DNA of 64,000 nucleotides from Thermobacillus xylanilyticus (GCF_907165215.1 NZ_CAJRAY010000017.1:3040-67039), one strand, 5' to 3'; shown: positions 32,402-45,601, counted from the first letter of the stretch. Numbers and translations: made by a program. Notes: generated from the sequence alone by a model not told the origin.

Positions 32402-33052
32402 TCAATCCCGGCTCAAGATGACGAGCAGCAAGCCTTCGCCGACCGTCACGGCGCCTTCATCGGCTTCCAGCACGTTGCTGATGCCGAGCGACTGGCCGAT
32501 CTCGAGCCGCGCGCCGTTCAGCGGGTAGCGGAATCCTTCGAGCGTGATGCCCGTTACGACCGGCGTCAGCGGCAAGAGCGACACGGCCGGATGATCCGTG
32601 CGGCGAAACGTCAGCCGCTCGCCTCCGGCGGCAAGACGGATTTCATTGCGATCGTCCGTGACGACGGCCCGGACGCCGCGCCGATGAGCGGCCGCGAGCA
32701 GATGGACGTTCGCGAGCGAATGATCGAAGCGCGTGCCGAGCGCGCCGGCAATGACGATTTCCCCGGGTTCAAGTTCGAGCGCGCGGTTGAAAGCAAGCTC
32801 GGTATCGGTGTAGTCTTTGTCCACCGGATCGACGATTTCCGTCCGGCGGCTTATCCGGCGGATCGTCGCAAGCTCATCCGGCGAGACCGAATCGAAGTCG
32901 CCGATGGCCAGATCCGGTACAAATCCGAGCTCGATCAACCTGGCCGCTCCGCTGTCCGCGCCGATCAGCAGATCGCCGGGGCGGATGAGCCGAATCGAAT
33001 CTTTCCCGAGATTGCCTCCGGCGAAAATGACGATGCGCTTCGCGTCAGCCAT
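32402..33052 (-). CDS. thiN: Thiamine pyrophosphokinase
   Basis: A 216-residue enzyme making thiamine diphosphate from thiamine and ATP. Signatures are GADSGAARLIELG, AIGDFDSVSPDEL, DKDYTDTELAFNRAL and GALGTRFDHSLANVHLL. The start at 33052 has GGAGGGAT upstream; the frame extends 23 codons further without support. TPP is the cofactor of the pdh and 2-oxoacid:ferredoxin oxidoreductase enzymes encoded elsewhere in the window. No TPP riboswitch is visible upstream. Confidence 0.93.
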   Translation of the reverse strand: MADAKRIVIFAGGNLGKDSIRLIRPGDLLIGADSGAARLIELGFVPDLAIGDFDSVSPDELATIRRISRRTEIVDPVDKDYTDTELAFNRALELEPGEIVIAGALGTRFDHSLANVHLLAAAHRRGVRAVVTDDRNEIRLAAGGERLTFRRTDHPAVSLLPLTPVVTGITLEGFRYPLNGARLEIGQSLGISNVLEADEGAVTVGEGLLLVILSRD

Positions 33053-33273
33053 TGCGCCATATCCCTCCGTAAATGCAACGTCTCCCTGCCAAGTATAACC
33101 GTGCGCAGCGCCGCAGGCCATACCCGTCCCCAGAACCTTTGCCGAATCTTACCCTAAAAAAAGGACAACATCATGCAAGATACTATTGCGTTCGACCGCA
33201 CGCCGCCTATAATAGGGTGAGGGTTGATCGACAAAGCAGCGCCGTGAGGCGCGGCCGGAGGAATCCATATACG

Positions 33274-33975
33274 ATGGAATGGCATGTCTTCGATATTTTG
33301 AGCATGGTCGGAACCGTCGCGTTCGCGGTGAGCGGCGCGGTCGTGGCGATGGAGGAAGAGTACGACGTGCTCGGCGTGTTCGTGCTCGGCCTCGTGACGG
33401 CCTTCGGCGGAGGGATTGTCCGCAACCTGCTGATCGGCGTGCCGGTGACGACGCTGTGGAGCCAGAAACCGCTGCTTACGGCGGCGATCATCGCGATCGC
33501 GGTCGTTTTCGTGCTGCCGGTCGCCTGGATCCGGCATTGGCGGCGAAGCGAAACGTTTTTCGACGCCATCGGGCTGTCAGCGTTCGCCGTCCAAGGCGCG
33601 CTCTACGCAACGCAGCAGAGCCACGCGCTGCCGGCCGTCGTCGTAGCGGCCATGCTGACCGGCATCGGCGGCGGCATGATCCGTGATCTGCTCGCGGGCC
33701 GCAAGCCGCTCGTCCTGCGGGAAGAGATCTATGCCGTATGGGCGATGGCCGCCGGCCTCGTCATCGGCCTTGGATGGGCGGACAGCACAGGCGAGTATTT
33801 GATGCTGTTCACCGCGGTCGTCGCGTGCCGCATGCTGTCCGCGCACTACAAATGGCGGCTGCCGCGCCGCTCGCTGCGCCACGCTTTCGCGGAATCCGTC
33901 CACGCCGTACGGCCGGTTCCGGGCGGAGAAGGGAACCGGAAGCAAACCGAATCGGAAGGAGCCGATCCATCATGA
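33274..33975 (+). CDS. TRIC-like/UPF0126 membrane protein
   Basis: A 233-residue protein of six to seven membrane helices with the duplicated UPF0126 pattern. Each half contains a glycine-rich segment before a Arg-Asp/Asn pair: TAFGGGIVRNLLIGVP and TGIGGGMIRDLLAG. Members related to TRIC channels conduct monovalent cations; some are annotated as glycine transporters. ATG 33274 follows GGAGG at a longish 12-base spacing. It overlaps the phosphatase gene by four bases. Confidence 0.88.
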   Translation: MEWHVFDILSMVGTVAFAVSGAVVAMEEEYDVLGVFVLGLVTAFGGGIVRNLLIGVPVTTLWSQKPLLTAAIIAIAVVFVLPVAWIRHWRRSETFFDAIGLSAFAVQGALYATQQSHALPAVVVAAMLTGIGGGMIRDLLAGRKPLVLREEIYAVWAMAAGLVIGLGWADSTGEYLMLFTAVVACRMLSAHYKWRLPRRSLRHAFAESVHAVRPVPGGEGNRKQTESEGADPS

Positions 33976-34433
33976 TCCGCATCTTGTTCGTCTGTCTCGG
34001 CAACATTTGCCGCTCGCCGATGGCCGAAGCGGTCATGCGGCATCTGATCGAGCGGGAAGGGCTGTCGGGCCGCATCACCGTCGATTCGGCCGGCACGGGC
34101 GACTGGCACATCGGCAAACCGCCGCACGCCGGAACCCGGGAAGCGCTGGACCGACGGGGAATATCCTGGGAAGGCATCCGGGCGCGGCAATTCACGAAGC
34201 GCGATCTGGACGCGTTCGATTACATCGTCTGCATGGATACGAGCAACAGGCGGGACGTGGAGCGGTTCGGAAGAGGCAGCGCACGCATCTTGACGTTCAT
34301 GGAACTGGTACGGGACGCGCGCTCTCCGGACGTTCCCGATCCCTATTACACGGGGAACTTCGAAGAAGTGTACGCGCTTGTGGAAGAAGGATGCGAAGAA
34401 CTGCTGCGCCGCATCCGCAAGGAAATGGAATGA
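33972..34433 (+). CDS. Low-molecular-weight protein-tyrosine phosphatase
   Basis: A 153-residue LMW-PTP. The CX5R loop is VCLGNICRSPMAE at residues 7–19 and the general acid lies in VPDPYYTG near the C-terminus. It resembles Bacillus YfkJ. The start ATG 33972 overlaps the preceding membrane-protein stop (ATGA) and has GGAAGGAG upstream, so the two are translationally coupled. Substrate proteins are not indicated. Confidence 0.94.
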   Translation: MIRILFVCLGNICRSPMAEAVMRHLIEREGLSGRITVDSAGTGDWHIGKPPHAGTREALDRRGISWEGIRARQFTKRDLDAFDYIVCMDTSNRRDVERFGRGSARILTFMELVRDARSPDVPDPYYTGNFEEVYALVEEGCEELLRRIRKEME

Positions 34434-34441
34434 AAGGCAAG

Positions 34442-34484
34442 AAGCTCCGGCAGCGCCGCGAGGCGCCCGGAGCTTGCTTGTTTT
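34442..34484. terminator. Terminator between the phosphatase and esterase genes
   Basis: AAGCTCCGG and CCGGAGCTT form a 9-bp stem, with GCTTGTTTT downstream on the plus strand and CTTGCCTTTC on the minus strand. It can serve both convergent genes. Confidence 0.75.
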
Positions 34485-34485
34485 C

Positions 34486-35217
34486 TCACAATCCCGCGAA
34501 CCACTTGAGACCGTCGGGCACATCTTTCTGCCAGTATCCCCACAGATGTTCGCCGTCCCGTTCGGCATATTCGACGCGTGCGCCGCGCTCTTCCAGCAGC
34601 TTCCTCGCTGTTCGGTTCATGGCGACGAAATCGAATACGCCCCGGTCCGTCTTGAACGCCGTTTCCTGCAGGCCGACCGTCATGAAAATGTTGAGATGCG
34701 ACAGGTCGCCGGCTGCGGCAATGGCCGCCTGCGACGACGGATAGAACGCGCCGGACAGCGACATGACGTTCACGAATCTCCGCGGAAACGCAAGCGCCAG
34801 CTGAAGCGAGACGGCGCCGCCCAGCGAACAGCCCGCGAGCAGCACGTAATCCGGCTCGGTTCTGACAGGGTATCGGGCGGCGATGAACGGAACGAGCTCT
34901 TCGGCGAAAAACGCGGTGTACCCTTCGTGCAGATCGCCATCCGCCGCATACTCCCGCGTGCGCACCGATTTGTCGACGTCGACGCCGACGACGAGAACCG
35001 GCTCGATCTCGCCTTCGGCGATCAGGGAGGAAGCGATCGTCGCGATCCGTCCGAAGTTGAAGAAATCTTCGCCGTCCTGGCAGTAGACGACCGGATATTC
35101 CGTCAGCTCGTTGAAGCCGGGCGGCAGACTGATGCGCACATCCCGCGATCCGGCCGGAAGCAGACGGCTGGGCACGGATTCCTTTTTTACGATTCGTTTC
35201 ACGTGCGGTTCGCTCAT
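34486..35217 (-). CDS. Putative esterase (enterochelin esterase/esterase D-like)
   Basis: A 243-residue alpha/beta hydrolase of the PF00756 type. The nucleophile elbow is GCSLGGAVS, the catalytic His fits GEHLWGYWQ near the C-terminus, and YCQDGEDFFNFGR matches the family N-terminal strand-turn. There is no signal peptide, so it acts in the cytosol. Substrate unknown. Its start is about 295 bases from pdhA, divergent. Confidence 0.83.
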   Translation of the reverse strand: MSEPHVKRIVKKESVPSRLLPAGSRDVRISLPPGFNELTEYPVVYCQDGEDFFNFGRIATIASSLIAEGEIEPVLVVGVDVDKSVRTREYAADGDLHEGYTAFFAEELVPFIAARYPVRTEPDYVLLAGCSLGGAVSLQLALAFPRRFVNVMSLSGAFYPSSQAAIAAAGDLSHLNIFMTVGLQETAFKTDRGVFDFVAMNRTARKLLEERGARVEYAERDGEHLWGYWQKDVPDGLKWFAGL

Positions 35218-35426
35218 GGCTGATCAGGCTCCTTTGCTTTCAGCGGGCGGCTGAATGGATTGGATGGGCGGTGGGCAAACAAAAGAAGCAGGCAGCGGTC
35301 GGCATCCTTGCCGCCGGATCGGATTGTATTATTCTGTACTAATGAAATTTGGATGCTGTTTTATAAACAAAACCGTATGAAAAATAAAATAAATGTCGAT
35401 AAATAAAGGTTTAGCTCGTTTTTGTT

Positions 35427-35456
35427 TTTGACCTTCGCATAGAAACAGTATTATAA
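35427..35456 (+). promoter_or_regulatory. pdh operon promoter (SigA)
   Basis: TTGACC (35427–35432) and a perfect TATAAT (35451–35456) are 18 bases apart, within an AT-rich tract (about 35330–35460) that contrasts with the GC-rich surroundings. This lies in the longest gene-free stretch (35218–35512). I see no riboswitch or clear cre site in it. Confidence 0.85.
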
Positions 35457-35467
35457 TGATTCTATAA

Positions 35468-36580
<1,113 letters not shown>

Positions 36581-36600
36581 ACGGGGAGGAACCAGCGACC

Positions 36601-37578
36601 ATGGCGCAAATGAATATGAAAGAAGCGATCCGCGACGCCATCCGCACGGAGCTGAAACGTGATCCGAACGTGCTGGTGTTCGGGGAAGACGTCGGCAAGG
36701 TCGGCGGCGTATTCCGGGCGACCGAAGGGCTGCAGGCCGAGTTCGGAGAAGACCGGGTGTTCGACACGCCGCTCGCCGAGTCGGCCATCGCCGGCATGGC
36801 GGTAGGCCTCGGCGTGCAAGGTTTCCGGCCGATCGCGGAGATTCAGTTTATCGGATTCATTTTTGAAGCGATGGACCAGATGTTCGTGCAGGCGGCGCGC
36901 ATGCGCTACCGTTCCGGCGGCCGGTACAACGCGCCGATCGTCTTCCGCACGCCGTGGGGCGGCGGGGTCAAGGCGGCGGAGCTGCACACCGACGCGCTGG
37001 AAGGTCTGGCGCTGCAGACGCCGGGCATCAAGGTCGTTGTGCCGTCCAACCCGTATGACGCGAAAGGCCTTCTGATCTCGGCGATCCGCGACAACGATCC
37101 GGTCTTCTTCATGGAACACCTCAATCTGTACCATGCGTTCCGCCAGGAAGTGCCGGAAGGCGAATATACGATCGAGCTCGGCAAGGCGAACGTCGTCCGC
37201 GAGGGCAAGGACGTGACGATCATCGCCTACGGCCTGATGGTGCACACGGCGCTGAAGGCGGCTGACGAACTGGCGAAGGAAGGCGTTTCGGCCGAAGTCA
37301 TCGACCTGCGGACGCTTGTTCCGCTGGATACGGACACGATCGTGGAATCGATCAAGAAGACGAATCGGGCGATCGTCGTCCAGGAAGCGCAGAAATCGGC
37401 CGGCGCCGCTGCCGAAATTATCGCACGGATCAACGAGCTGGCGATTCTTCACCTGGAAGCGCCCGTGCTCCGCGTGGCGGGACCGGATACGGTCTATCCG
37501 TTCGCGCAGATCGAGGACATCTGGCTTCCGACGCCGGCGCGCATCGCGAAAGCGGTCCGCAAAGTGCTGGAGTTCTAA
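36601..37578 (+). CDS. pdhB: Pyruvate dehydrogenase E1 beta
   Basis: A 325-residue transketolase-like beta subunit. Signatures are [34 protein letters not shown] and [20 protein letters not shown], with the C-terminal domain at [11 protein letters not shown]. It completes the E1 active site with PdhA. GGGGAGGA precedes ATG 36601. Co-transcribed with pdhA and pdhC. Confidence 0.96.
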   Translation: MAQMNMKEAIRDAIRTELKRDPNVLVFGEDVGKVGGVFRATEGLQAEFGEDRVFDTPLAESAIAGMAVGLGVQGFRPIAEIQFIGFIFEAMDQMFVQAARMRYRSGGRYNAPIVFRTPWGGGVKAAELHTDALEGLALQTPGIKVVVPSNPYDAKGLLISAIRDNDPVFFMEHLNLYHAFRQEVPEGEYTIELGKANVVREGKDVTIIAYGLMVHTALKAADELAKEGVSAEVIDLRTLVPLDTDTIVESIKKTNRAIVVQEAQKSAGAAAEIIARINELAILHLEAPVLRVAGPDTVYPFAQIEDIWLPTPARIAKAVRKVLEF

Positions 37579-37596
37579 TCGAGGAGGATAAGGCCA

Positions 37597-38898
37597 GTGG
37601 CAAGATTCGAATACCGGTTCCCGGAGCTGGGCGAAGGACTGCACGAAGGCGAGATTATCAAAATCAACATCAAGCCCGGCGACAAAGTCACCGATGACGA
37701 CATCATCATGGAAGTGCAGAACGACAAGGCGATCGTCGAAGTGCCGTGCCCGGTGAACGGCACCGTGCTGGAAGTGCTCGTCAAGGACGGGCAGGTCTGC
37801 CATGTCGGCGAAGTCGTCGCCGTCATTGAAGCCGAAGGCGACGTGCCGGAACAAGCGCCGTCCGCCGGAGGCGAAGCGCAAGGTTCGCAGGCGCCGGCCC
37901 CGGAAGCTTCGGCGGCAACGCCGGGGGCAAGCGCGCCGACGGCACCGGCACCCGCGGCACCCGCTGCGGCCGAAGCGCCCAAGGCGGGCGGCCTGGTGCT
38001 CGCGACGCCGGGCGTACGCAAATACGCGCGCGAGAAAGGCGTCGATCTGACGCAGGTAACCGGCACGGGCAAGAACGGCCGCATTACGCGCGAAGACGTA
38101 GACCGCGCGGCGGCGGGCGGTGCGGCGCCGGCAGCTCCGGCTGCGGAGGCGGCTCAGGCCGCACCGACAGCAGCGGCGGCAGTACCGGCGGGATCGCGCG
38201 TCGAGGAGCGCGTGCCGCTGAAAGGCATCCGCAAGGCGATCGCGAACGCGATGGTGAAGTCGGTCTATACCGCGCCGCACGTGACGCTGATGGACGAAGT
38301 CGACGTGACGAAGCTCGTCGAACTGCGCGCGAAGGCGAAGCCGCTCGCGGAGAAGAAGGGCGTCAAGCTGACGTATCTGCCATTCATCGTGAAGGCGCTC
38401 GTCGCCGCGCTGCGCGAGTATCCGATCATGAATGCGTCGCTCGACGAAGAGACGCAGGAGATCGTCTACAAGAAGTACTACAACATCGGCATCGCGACGG
38501 ATACGGATGCCGGCCTGATCGTGCCGGTCGTCGCGGACGCCGACCGGAAGAGCATCTGGATGATCGCGGACGAGATCCGCGACCTGGCGGCGCGCGGCCG
38601 CGAAGGCAAGCTCGCGCCGCATGAGCTGCGCGGCAGCACGATGACGATCACGAACATCGGCTCGGCGGGCGGCATGTTCTTCACGCCGGTCATCAACTAT
38701 CCGGAAGTGGCGATTCTCGGCACGGGCCGCATCGCGGAGAAACCGATCGTCCGCGGCGGGGAGATTGTCGCCGCGCCGGTGCTCGCACTCTCGCTCAGCT
38801 TCGACCACCGGCTGATCGACGGCGCCACGGCGCAAAATTTCCTGAACTACATCAAGCAGCTCCTCGGCGATCCGGAACTGCTGGTCATGGAGGTGTAA
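37597..38898 (+). CDS. pdhC: Dihydrolipoamide acetyltransferase (PDH E2)
   Basis: A 433-residue E2 with one lipoyl domain (lipoylated lysine in VQNDKAIVE near residue 44), an Ala/Pro-rich linker, a peripheral-subunit-binding domain ([14 protein letters not shown]), a second Ala-rich linker and the catalytic domain ending in [12 protein letters not shown] with the HxxxDG motif. It passes acetyl groups to CoA and forms the complex core. GTG 37597 follows GAGGAGGAT. Confidence 0.96.
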   Translation: MARFEYRFPELGEGLHEGEIIKINIKPGDKVTDDDIIMEVQNDKAIVEVPCPVNGTVLEVLVKDGQVCHVGEVVAVIEAEGDVPEQAPSAGGEAQGSQAPAPEASAATPGASAPTAPAPAAPAAAEAPKAGGLVLATPGVRKYAREKGVDLTQVTGTGKNGRITREDVDRAAAGGAAPAAPAAEAAQAAPTAAAAVPAGSRVEERVPLKGIRKAIANAMVKSVYTAPHVTLMDEVDVTKLVELRAKAKPLAEKKGVKLTYLPFIVKALVAALREYPIMNASLDEETQEIVYKKYYNIGIATDTDAGLIVPVVADADRKSIWMIADEIRDLAARGREGKLAPHELRGSTMTITNIGSAGGMFFTPVINYPEVAILGTGRIAEKPIVRGGEIVAAPVLALSLSFDHRLIDGATAQNFLNYIKQLLGDPELLVMEV

Positions 38899-38901
38899 CC
38901 G

Positions 38902-40317
<1,416 letters not shown>

Positions 40318-40340
40318 CGGAGAGCCATAATCGAGAACAT

Positions 40341-40382
40341 GGGGGAGGACTGCCGCAGTCGGCGGTTCCTCCTTTTGTTTTT
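40341..40382 (+). terminator. Terminator of the pdh operon
   Basis: GGAGGA and TCCTCC frame a hairpin with an inner GC-rich stem, followed by TTTTGTTTTTTGG just after pdhD. Confidence 0.85.
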
Positions 40383-40405
40383 TGGCAGAGAAAGGAGAGA
40401 GCCCG

Positions 40406-40897
40406 ATGGAAAGTGCGCAAGACCGCAAGCCATGCGGCGCGTCCCGAACGATCATGACACAGCTCGTCTTCCCGCAGGACACGAATCATCACGGCACGAT
40501 GTTCGGCGGCAAGCTGATGGAATACATCGACAAGACGGCGGCGATTGCCGGAATGCGGCATGCGCGCAAGCCGGTCGTCACCGCGTCGAGCGACAGCATG
40601 GACTTCCTGAAGCCGATCCGGCTCGGCGAAGTGATCCAGCTCGAGGCGTTCGTCACCCGGACGTTCCGGTCGTCGATGGAAATCTATGTGAAGGTCGACT
40701 CCGAACAGCCGTATACCGGCGAGCGGCAGACGACCGTCACGGCGTTCCTCACCGGCGTGGCGCTCGGGGAAGACGGCAGGCCGGCGCCCGTCCCGGAGGT
40801 CTACCCCGAGACGGAGGAGGAACGCCGGCTGCACGAGTCCGCGGAAGAGCGGCATGCGCAGCGGCAGGAGCGCAGGCGGAGAAGGAGCGGAAAATAG
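40406..40897 (+). CDS. Hotdog-fold acyl-CoA thioesterase (YkhA-like)
   Basis: A 163-residue thioesterase of the BACH/YciA type. [21 protein letters not shown] carries the catalytic region, and [18 protein letters not shown] the second strand and CoA site. The C-terminal 25 residues are an Arg/Glu-rich helix. It hydrolyses acyl-CoAs; chain length unknown. ATG 40406 has AAAGGAGAGA upstream and lies directly after the pdh terminator. Confidence 0.9.
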   Translation: MESAQDRKPCGASRTIMTQLVFPQDTNHHGTMFGGKLMEYIDKTAAIAGMRHARKPVVTASSDSMDFLKPIRLGEVIQLEAFVTRTFRSSMEIYVKVDSEQPYTGERQTTVTAFLTGVALGEDGRPAPVPEVYPETEEERRLHESAEERHAQRQERRRRRSGK

Positions 40898-40979
40898 CCG
40901 GCGTTCCGCAACATTTCAACCGGCCCCGTCCGAAACATGGTACAATAGGGATATCAATAGTCATGGCGGAGGGCGAGCA

Positions 40980-41942
40980 ATGAGCAAGAACGAGAGAGCA
41001 TATCTTGATCTGTTGGATCACGTAATGAAGAACGGCGTGCGCAAGGAAGACCGGACGGGGACGGGAACGCTGTCGGTGTTCGGCTGCCAGATGCGTTTTG
41101 ATCTCGGGGAAGGATTTCCGCTGCTGACGACCAAGAGGGTGGCATTCCGGCTGGTGGCCAATGAGCTGCTCTGGTTCATCCGCGGCGACACGAATATCCG
41201 CTATCTGCTGCAGCACAACAACAACATCTGGAACGAGTGGGCGTTCAAGCGCTGGGTGGAAAGCCCGGAATACGACGGTCCCGACATGACGAATTTCGGG
41301 CTGCGCGCGCAGCAAGACCCGGCGTTCGCGAAGCTGTACGAGGAGCAGGAAGCGATTTTCAAGCGCCGCATCCTCGAAGACGACGAGTTCGCCGCGAAAT
41401 ACGGCGAGCTGGGCAATGTCTACGGGAAGCAGTGGCGCCGCTGGGAGACGTCGCGCGGCGAGACGATCGATCAGCTGCGCAATGTCATTGACGAGATCAA
41501 GCGCAATCCCGATTCGCGCCGGCTGATCGTGACGGCCTGGTCGCCGGAAGACGCGGTGCCGGAACGGGCGGCGCTGCCGCCGTGCCACGTCCTGTTCCAG
41601 TTCTGGGTCGCAAACGGGCGGCTGTCGTGCCAGCTCTACCAGCGGAGCGGCGACTTGTTTCTGGGCGTGCCGTTCAACATCGCGAGCTACGCGCTGCTGA
41701 CGCACATGATCGCCCGGGAATGCGGCCTTACGGCCGGCGAATTCGTCCATACGATCGGCGACGCGCACATCTATCTCAACCATATCGAACAGGTGCGGAC
41801 GCAGCTGTCCCGCGATCCGCGGCCGCTGCCGACGCTCCGTCTGAATCCGGATGTGAAGTCGGTCTTCGACTACGAGATGGACGACATCGCCGTCGAAGGT
41901 TACGACCCGCATCCCGCGATCAAGGCGCCCGTCGCCGTGTGA
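40980..41942 (+). CDS. thyA: Thymidylate synthase
   Basis: A 320-residue enzyme methylating dUMP with methylene-THF. The catalytic cysteine is in [42 protein letters not shown] and [12 protein letters not shown] are conserved. The length exceeds the 264-residue E. coli type because of an insertion around residues 90–140, as in Lactobacillus casei-type enzymes. GGAGGG precedes ATG 40980. It is followed 39 bases later by dfrA, which regenerates the folate it consumes. Confidence 0.96.
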   Translation: MSKNERAYLDLLDHVMKNGVRKEDRTGTGTLSVFGCQMRFDLGEGFPLLTTKRVAFRLVANELLWFIRGDTNIRYLLQHNNNIWNEWAFKRWVESPEYDGPDMTNFGLRAQQDPAFAKLYEEQEAIFKRRILEDDEFAAKYGELGNVYGKQWRRWETSRGETIDQLRNVIDEIKRNPDSRRLIVTAWSPEDAVPERAALPPCHVLFQFWVANGRLSCQLYQRSGDLFLGVPFNIASYALLTHMIARECGLTAGEFVHTIGDAHIYLNHIEQVRTQLSRDPRPLPTLRLNPDVKSVFDYEMDDIAVEGYDPHPAIKAPVAV

Positions 41943-41981
41943 GAAACGGTTGGTTTATGCAGATTGCTGCCGGAGGTTGAC

Positions 41982-42479
41982 ATGACGATTACGCTGATCG
42001 CCGCCATGGCGCGCAACCGCGTCATCGGACGGGACAACGGGCTGCCGTGGAGGCTGCCGGATGACTTGAAATTTTTCATGCGGTCGACGCTCGGCCGCAC
42101 CGTCTTGATGGGAAGACGGACGTTCGAGTCGCTGCCGGGCGGACCTTTGAAAAACCGTCTGAACGTCGTGCTGACGCGTCAGGCGGATTACCGGCCGGAC
42201 GGCTGCGAAGTCGTCCATTCGGTGGAAGAGGCGCTGTCGCGTTACGGAGACGGGGAACTGATGGTGGCGGGCGGGGCGGAAGTGTACCGCTGGTTTCTGC
42301 CCCATGCCGACCGGATGCTGCTGACGGAAGTCGATGCGGAAGTGGAGGGCGACGCCCGGTTCCCGGAATGGAATCCGGCCGAATGGGTGCTTGTGGAAAG
42401 TGAACACCACCCGGCGGACGAGCGCCACGTCTATTCGTTCCGATTCAACACTTACGTGCGCAAACCGGTTGGCGAATAA
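41982..42479 (+). CDS. dfrA: Dihydrofolate reductase
   Basis: A 165-residue [24 protein letters not shown] holds the Met20-type loop, with the catalytic acid Asp in [22 protein letters not shown] and [13 protein letters not shown] bind NADPH. ATG 41982 has GGAGG in front. Arranged after thyA as in many Gram-positives. Confidence 0.96.
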   Translation: MTITLIAAMARNRVIGRDNGLPWRLPDDLKFFMRSTLGRTVLMGRRTFESLPGGPLKNRLNVVLTRQADYRPDGCEVVHSVEEALSRYGDGELMVAGGAEVYRWFLPHADRMLLTEVDAEVEGDARFPEWNPAEWVLVESEHHPADERHVYSFRFNTYVRKPVGE

Positions 42480-42654
42480 CCCATCCCCTTTTCCCGGCCT
42501 TCGTCATGAAGTGCAAATAGTTGTGCGGATAATCCATTATGATCGGCGCCGCGGGATGGTACGATTAGGATTATCGAGAACTGCCGCGAAGCGCGGCCAG
42601 ACCGCGTTCGGTCGGACAAGACCGATGGCGGGGCCGCTGGAAAGGGGAATACCG

Positions 42655-44142
42655 ATGTCCACGCCGACCGGATTCATGGAATACAAACGCGAAATTCCGA
42701 GAGACCGCGATCCGCTCGAGCGGGTCCGCGACTGGTATGAATTTCACCTTCACATGGACGAGGAGCAGCTGCGCACGCAGGGCGCGCGCTGCATGGATTG
42801 CGGCACGCCCTACTGCCATACCGGCATCGAACTGGCCGGCGGCGTATCCGGCTGTCCGCTGCACAACCTCATTCCGGAATGGAACAACCTCGTGTACCGC
42901 GGACTGTGGCGCGAGGCGCTTGACCGGCTGCACAAGACGAACAATTTTCCCGAGTTCACGGGCCGGGTCTGCCCGGCGCCGTGCGAAGGCTCTTGCACGG
43001 TCGGGTTGATCGGCGAGCCGGTTGCGATCAAGACGATCGAGCAGGCGATCGTCGACCGGGGCTTCGAGGAAGGCTGGATTGTGCCGCAGCCGCCGCAGAA
43101 GCGGACCGGCAAGCGCGTGGCGGTCGTCGGGTCGGGTCCGGCCGGACTCGCCGCGGCTGCGCAGCTGAACAAGGCCGGACACGATGTGACGGTGTACGAG
43201 CGGGCCGACCGGATCGGCGGGCTGCTCACCTACGGCATTCCGACGATGAAGCTCGACAAGTCGATCGTCGAACGCCGCGTCAATCTGCTCAAAGCGGAAG
43301 GCATTGAGTTCATCACGAACACGGAGATCGGCCGCGATATTCCGGCGCAGAAACTGGTCGAGGAATACGACGCCGTCGTCCTGTGCGGCGGCGCGACGAA
43401 GGCGCGCGACATCGACATCGAAGGGCGGCAACTGAAGGGCATCCACATGGCGATGGATTTCCTGAACGCGACGATCAAAAGCTTCCTGGACAGCGGTCTG
43501 AAGGACGGCAATTATATCGACGCGAAGGATAAGGACGTCATCGTCATCGGCGGCGGCGATACCGGCACGGACTGCGTCGCAACGGCGCTGCGCCACGGCT
43601 GCCGCTCGGTTACGCAGTTCGGCACCCATGCCCGGGCGCCGCTGTCGCGGGACCCGGTTGCGAATCCGTGGCCGCAATTTCCGAACGTCTATACGCTCGA
43701 TTACGCGCACGAGGAAGCGAAGGCGCTGTTCGGCGAAGATCCGCGGGCGTTCTCGGTGCTGACGAAGAAGTTCGTCGGCGATGAGAACGGCCATGTGAAG
43801 GAGCTGCACACGGTCGGGATCGAGCGGATCGTCGACGAGACGGGGCGCAAGATCTACAAGGAAATTCCCGGCACCGAGCGGGTGTGGAAGGCCGATCTCG
43901 TGTTGATCGCGGTCGGCTTCGAAGGGCCGGAGCGGACGCTGATCGAGCAGCTCGGGCTGGAGACGGACCGCCGCTCGAACGTAAAGGCGGAATACGGCAA
44001 GTACCGCACGAACATCGAGAAGGTGTTCGCCGCCGGCGACATGCGCCGCGGCCAGAGCCTGGTCGTGTGGGCGATCAACGAAGGCCGCGAGGCGGCGCGC
44101 GAAGTGGACCGCTATCTGATGGGGTCGACGCAGCTGCCGTGA
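42655..44142 (+). CDS. gltD: Glutamate synthase small subunit (GltD-type)
   Basis: A 495-residue flavoprotein. N-terminal Fe–S cysteines are in [20 protein letters not shown] and [14 protein letters not shown] site: [20 protein letters not shown] site: [17 protein letters not shown]-terminal [17 protein letters not shown]. It passes electrons from NADPH to the large subunit for glutamate synthesis. The large-subunit gene is not adjacent on either side, so this is an orphan within the window, or a general NADPH donor. AAAGGGGAA precedes ATG 42655. Confidence 0.9.
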   Translation: MSTPTGFMEYKREIPRDRDPLERVRDWYEFHLHMDEEQLRTQGARCMDCGTPYCHTGIELAGGVSGCPLHNLIPEWNNLVYRGLWREALDRLHKTNNFPEFTGRVCPAPCEGSCTVGLIGEPVAIKTIEQAIVDRGFEEGWIVPQPPQKRTGKRVAVVGSGPAGLAAAAQLNKAGHDVTVYERADRIGGLLTYGIPTMKLDKSIVERRVNLLKAEGIEFITNTEIGRDIPAQKLVEEYDAVVLCGGATKARDIDIEGRQLKGIHMAMDFLNATIKSFLDSGLKDGNYIDAKDKDVIVIGGGDTGTDCVATALRHGCRSVTQFGTHARAPLSRDPVANPWPQFPNVYTLDYAHEEAKALFGEDPRAFSVLTKKFVGDENGHVKELHTVGIERIVDETGRKIYKEIPGTERVWKADLVLIAVGFEGPERTLIEQLGLETDRRSNVKAEYGKYRTNIEKVFAAGDMRRGQSLVVWAINEGREAAREVDRYLMGSTQLP

Positions 44143-44160
44143 TGCGCGGCGCATGACGGA

Positions 44161-44216
44161 GGGACCGACCCGTGAGTCACCGTTGCGGATGACTTTCGGG
44201 CGGTCCCGTTTTGCTT
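44161..44216 (+). terminator. Terminator after gltD
   Basis: GGGACCG and CGGTCCC enclose a long loop and are followed by GTTTTGCTT. The rest of the gap to 44398 shows no recognised element beyond a TAGAAT-type -10 near 44335. Confidence 0.7.
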
Positions 44217-44398
44217 GGGGGCATGAGCTGCGGCGGACCCGACACCATGGCGCTCCGGACGCCATGCCGCGCAGCAGCGGCATCCTGCACCCGGCATTCT
44301 CTCAATCTCTTACGCTGCCGCCTTGAAATATGGTAGAATCAGGAGCAGCAATAACACTCGCAACATGTACCAACAGCAGCGCAAGGGAGCGGTAGCTT

Positions 44399-45601
44399 GT
44401 GTTGGGCGGAGACGTGCTGATCCTGACGCCGGGGGACGTCGGCAGAATCCGGAGTTATGTGCGAACGAAATATGCTTCGCTGCCCGGCGAGCGGCATGCG
44501 GAGATCGTCGCGGACGCCGTGCGGCGCGCCATCGAACGGCAGTTGCCGGCTTTCGAGGGCCCGCTGCGGCGCCGGGTGACGGACGCGCTCATCCGCCATG
44601 TCGTGCTTGCCGGCCGGCGGCCGGTCGCGGCCGCGGACGTGCTCGAGCAGATCATGCGGCTTGATTGGCGCGAACCGGATCATTTGCGCGCGCTGCAAGC
44701 CTGGGCGGCCGAACGGCTCGGCCCGGCAATCACGGCAGAGACGCTCGAATCGGCCCTCGCCGGCGCCGACAACGGCTTGCAGGCCTGGGACGCCCTGCGG
44801 ACGGCGGCAGCGGAGCACACGGAAGACGCGGCCTGCCGGGCCTCCGATGCCGGCCGCTGGTCTCCGGCTTCCGCGGCGGCTGCGGAACATTCGTCCGGGG
44901 CCGTCGTCGTGCCGTTCCCGAAGCAGCCGGACCACGCCTCCGGACAGCCGGACCAGCCGGCGCGACCCATGCGCTGGCATTATGCGGCGCTCGCGGCGCT
45001 GCTCGCCGTCGGCATGTCGGCATACGGTATTACGGCCGCTTCGAAAAAGAACGGAATGTCGGCATTTCCTCCGCCGATGCCCGAATCCGTGTCCTACGAC
45101 TATACGCTGACGCCGAGCCCAAGCCGGGTCGAGGGCAACGAGCTGCCGGTACGGTTTCGCTACAAGGAGATCGATGCGGACAAGCTGCGGGAGTACCTCG
45201 CCACGCGCCATTCGCTGCTGCGGCATGAACCTTATTTTTCGACGATCATGGATACGGCGTATGAATTCGACATCCATCCGCTGCTCCTGTTCGCGATTAC
45301 CGGCCAGGAACAGGGATTCGTGCCCGAGGATCACCCGCAAGCCGAACTGATCGCCAACAATCCGTTCAACGTGTATCACAGCTGGCAGGAATTCAATACG
45401 ACGACCGCCCATTCGGCGGAAGTCGCCGCCCGCACAATCATCCGGCTCAGCCGGGAGCGGCCGGCGGGCGTCGATCCGGTCGAATGGATCAACCGGGAAT
45501 ACGCCGAAGATCCGCTCTGGCATCGCGGCGTGAACGCCCTGTTCAGCACCATGGAACGATACATATCAGGCGGCGGGGAAGGAGCGGTTACAAGCGGGTG
45601 A
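44399..45601 (+). CDS. Single-pass membrane protein with C-terminal lysozyme-like (glucosaminidase-type) domain
   Basis: A 400-residue type II membrane protein. About 190 N-terminal, presumably cytosolic residues include a helical region (1–135) and an Ala/Ser/Pro linker, then one membrane helix (about 194–210). The outer C-terminal part (265–390) resembles the glucosaminidase/lysozyme superfamily: DTAYEFDIHPLLLFAITGQE, with Glu304 as candidate acid, and ANNPFNVYHSWQEF. Peptidoglycan cleavage is inference. GTG 44399 follows GGGAG; GTG 44414 is possible. Its stop overlaps the topB start by four bases. Confidence 0.68.
   Translation: MLGGDVLILTPGDVGRIRSYVRTKYASLPGERHAEIVADAVRRAIERQLPAFEGPLRRRVTDALIRHVVLAGRRPVAAADVLEQIMRLDWREPDHLRALQAWAAERLGPAITAETLESALAGADNGLQAWDALRTAAAEHTEDAACRASDAGRWSPASAAAAEHSSGAVVVPFPKQPDHASGQPDQPARPMRWHYAALAALLAVGMSAYGITAASKKNGMSAFPPPMPESVSYDYTLTPSPSRVEGNELPVRFRYKEIDADKLREYLATRHSLLRHEPYFSTIMDTAYEFDIHPLLLFAITGQEQGFVPEDHPQAELIANNPFNVYHSWQEFNTTTAHSAEVAARTIIRLSRERPAGVDPVEWINREYAEDPLWHRGVNALFSTMERYISGGGEGAVTSG

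Noticed and set aside
33053-33273. TPP riboswitch upstream of thiN
   Set aside because: The region lacks the conserved CUGAGA and ACCUGA-type blocks of that riboswitch.
35218-35426. Catabolite-response (cre) element or other operator upstream of pdhA
   Set aside because: The AT-rich stretch contains no palindrome matching the cre consensus that I can find.
40980-41942. Long thyA as a sign of phage origin
   Set aside because: The insertion around residues 90–140 is known from chromosomal Gram-positive enzymes, and codon use matches the neighbours.
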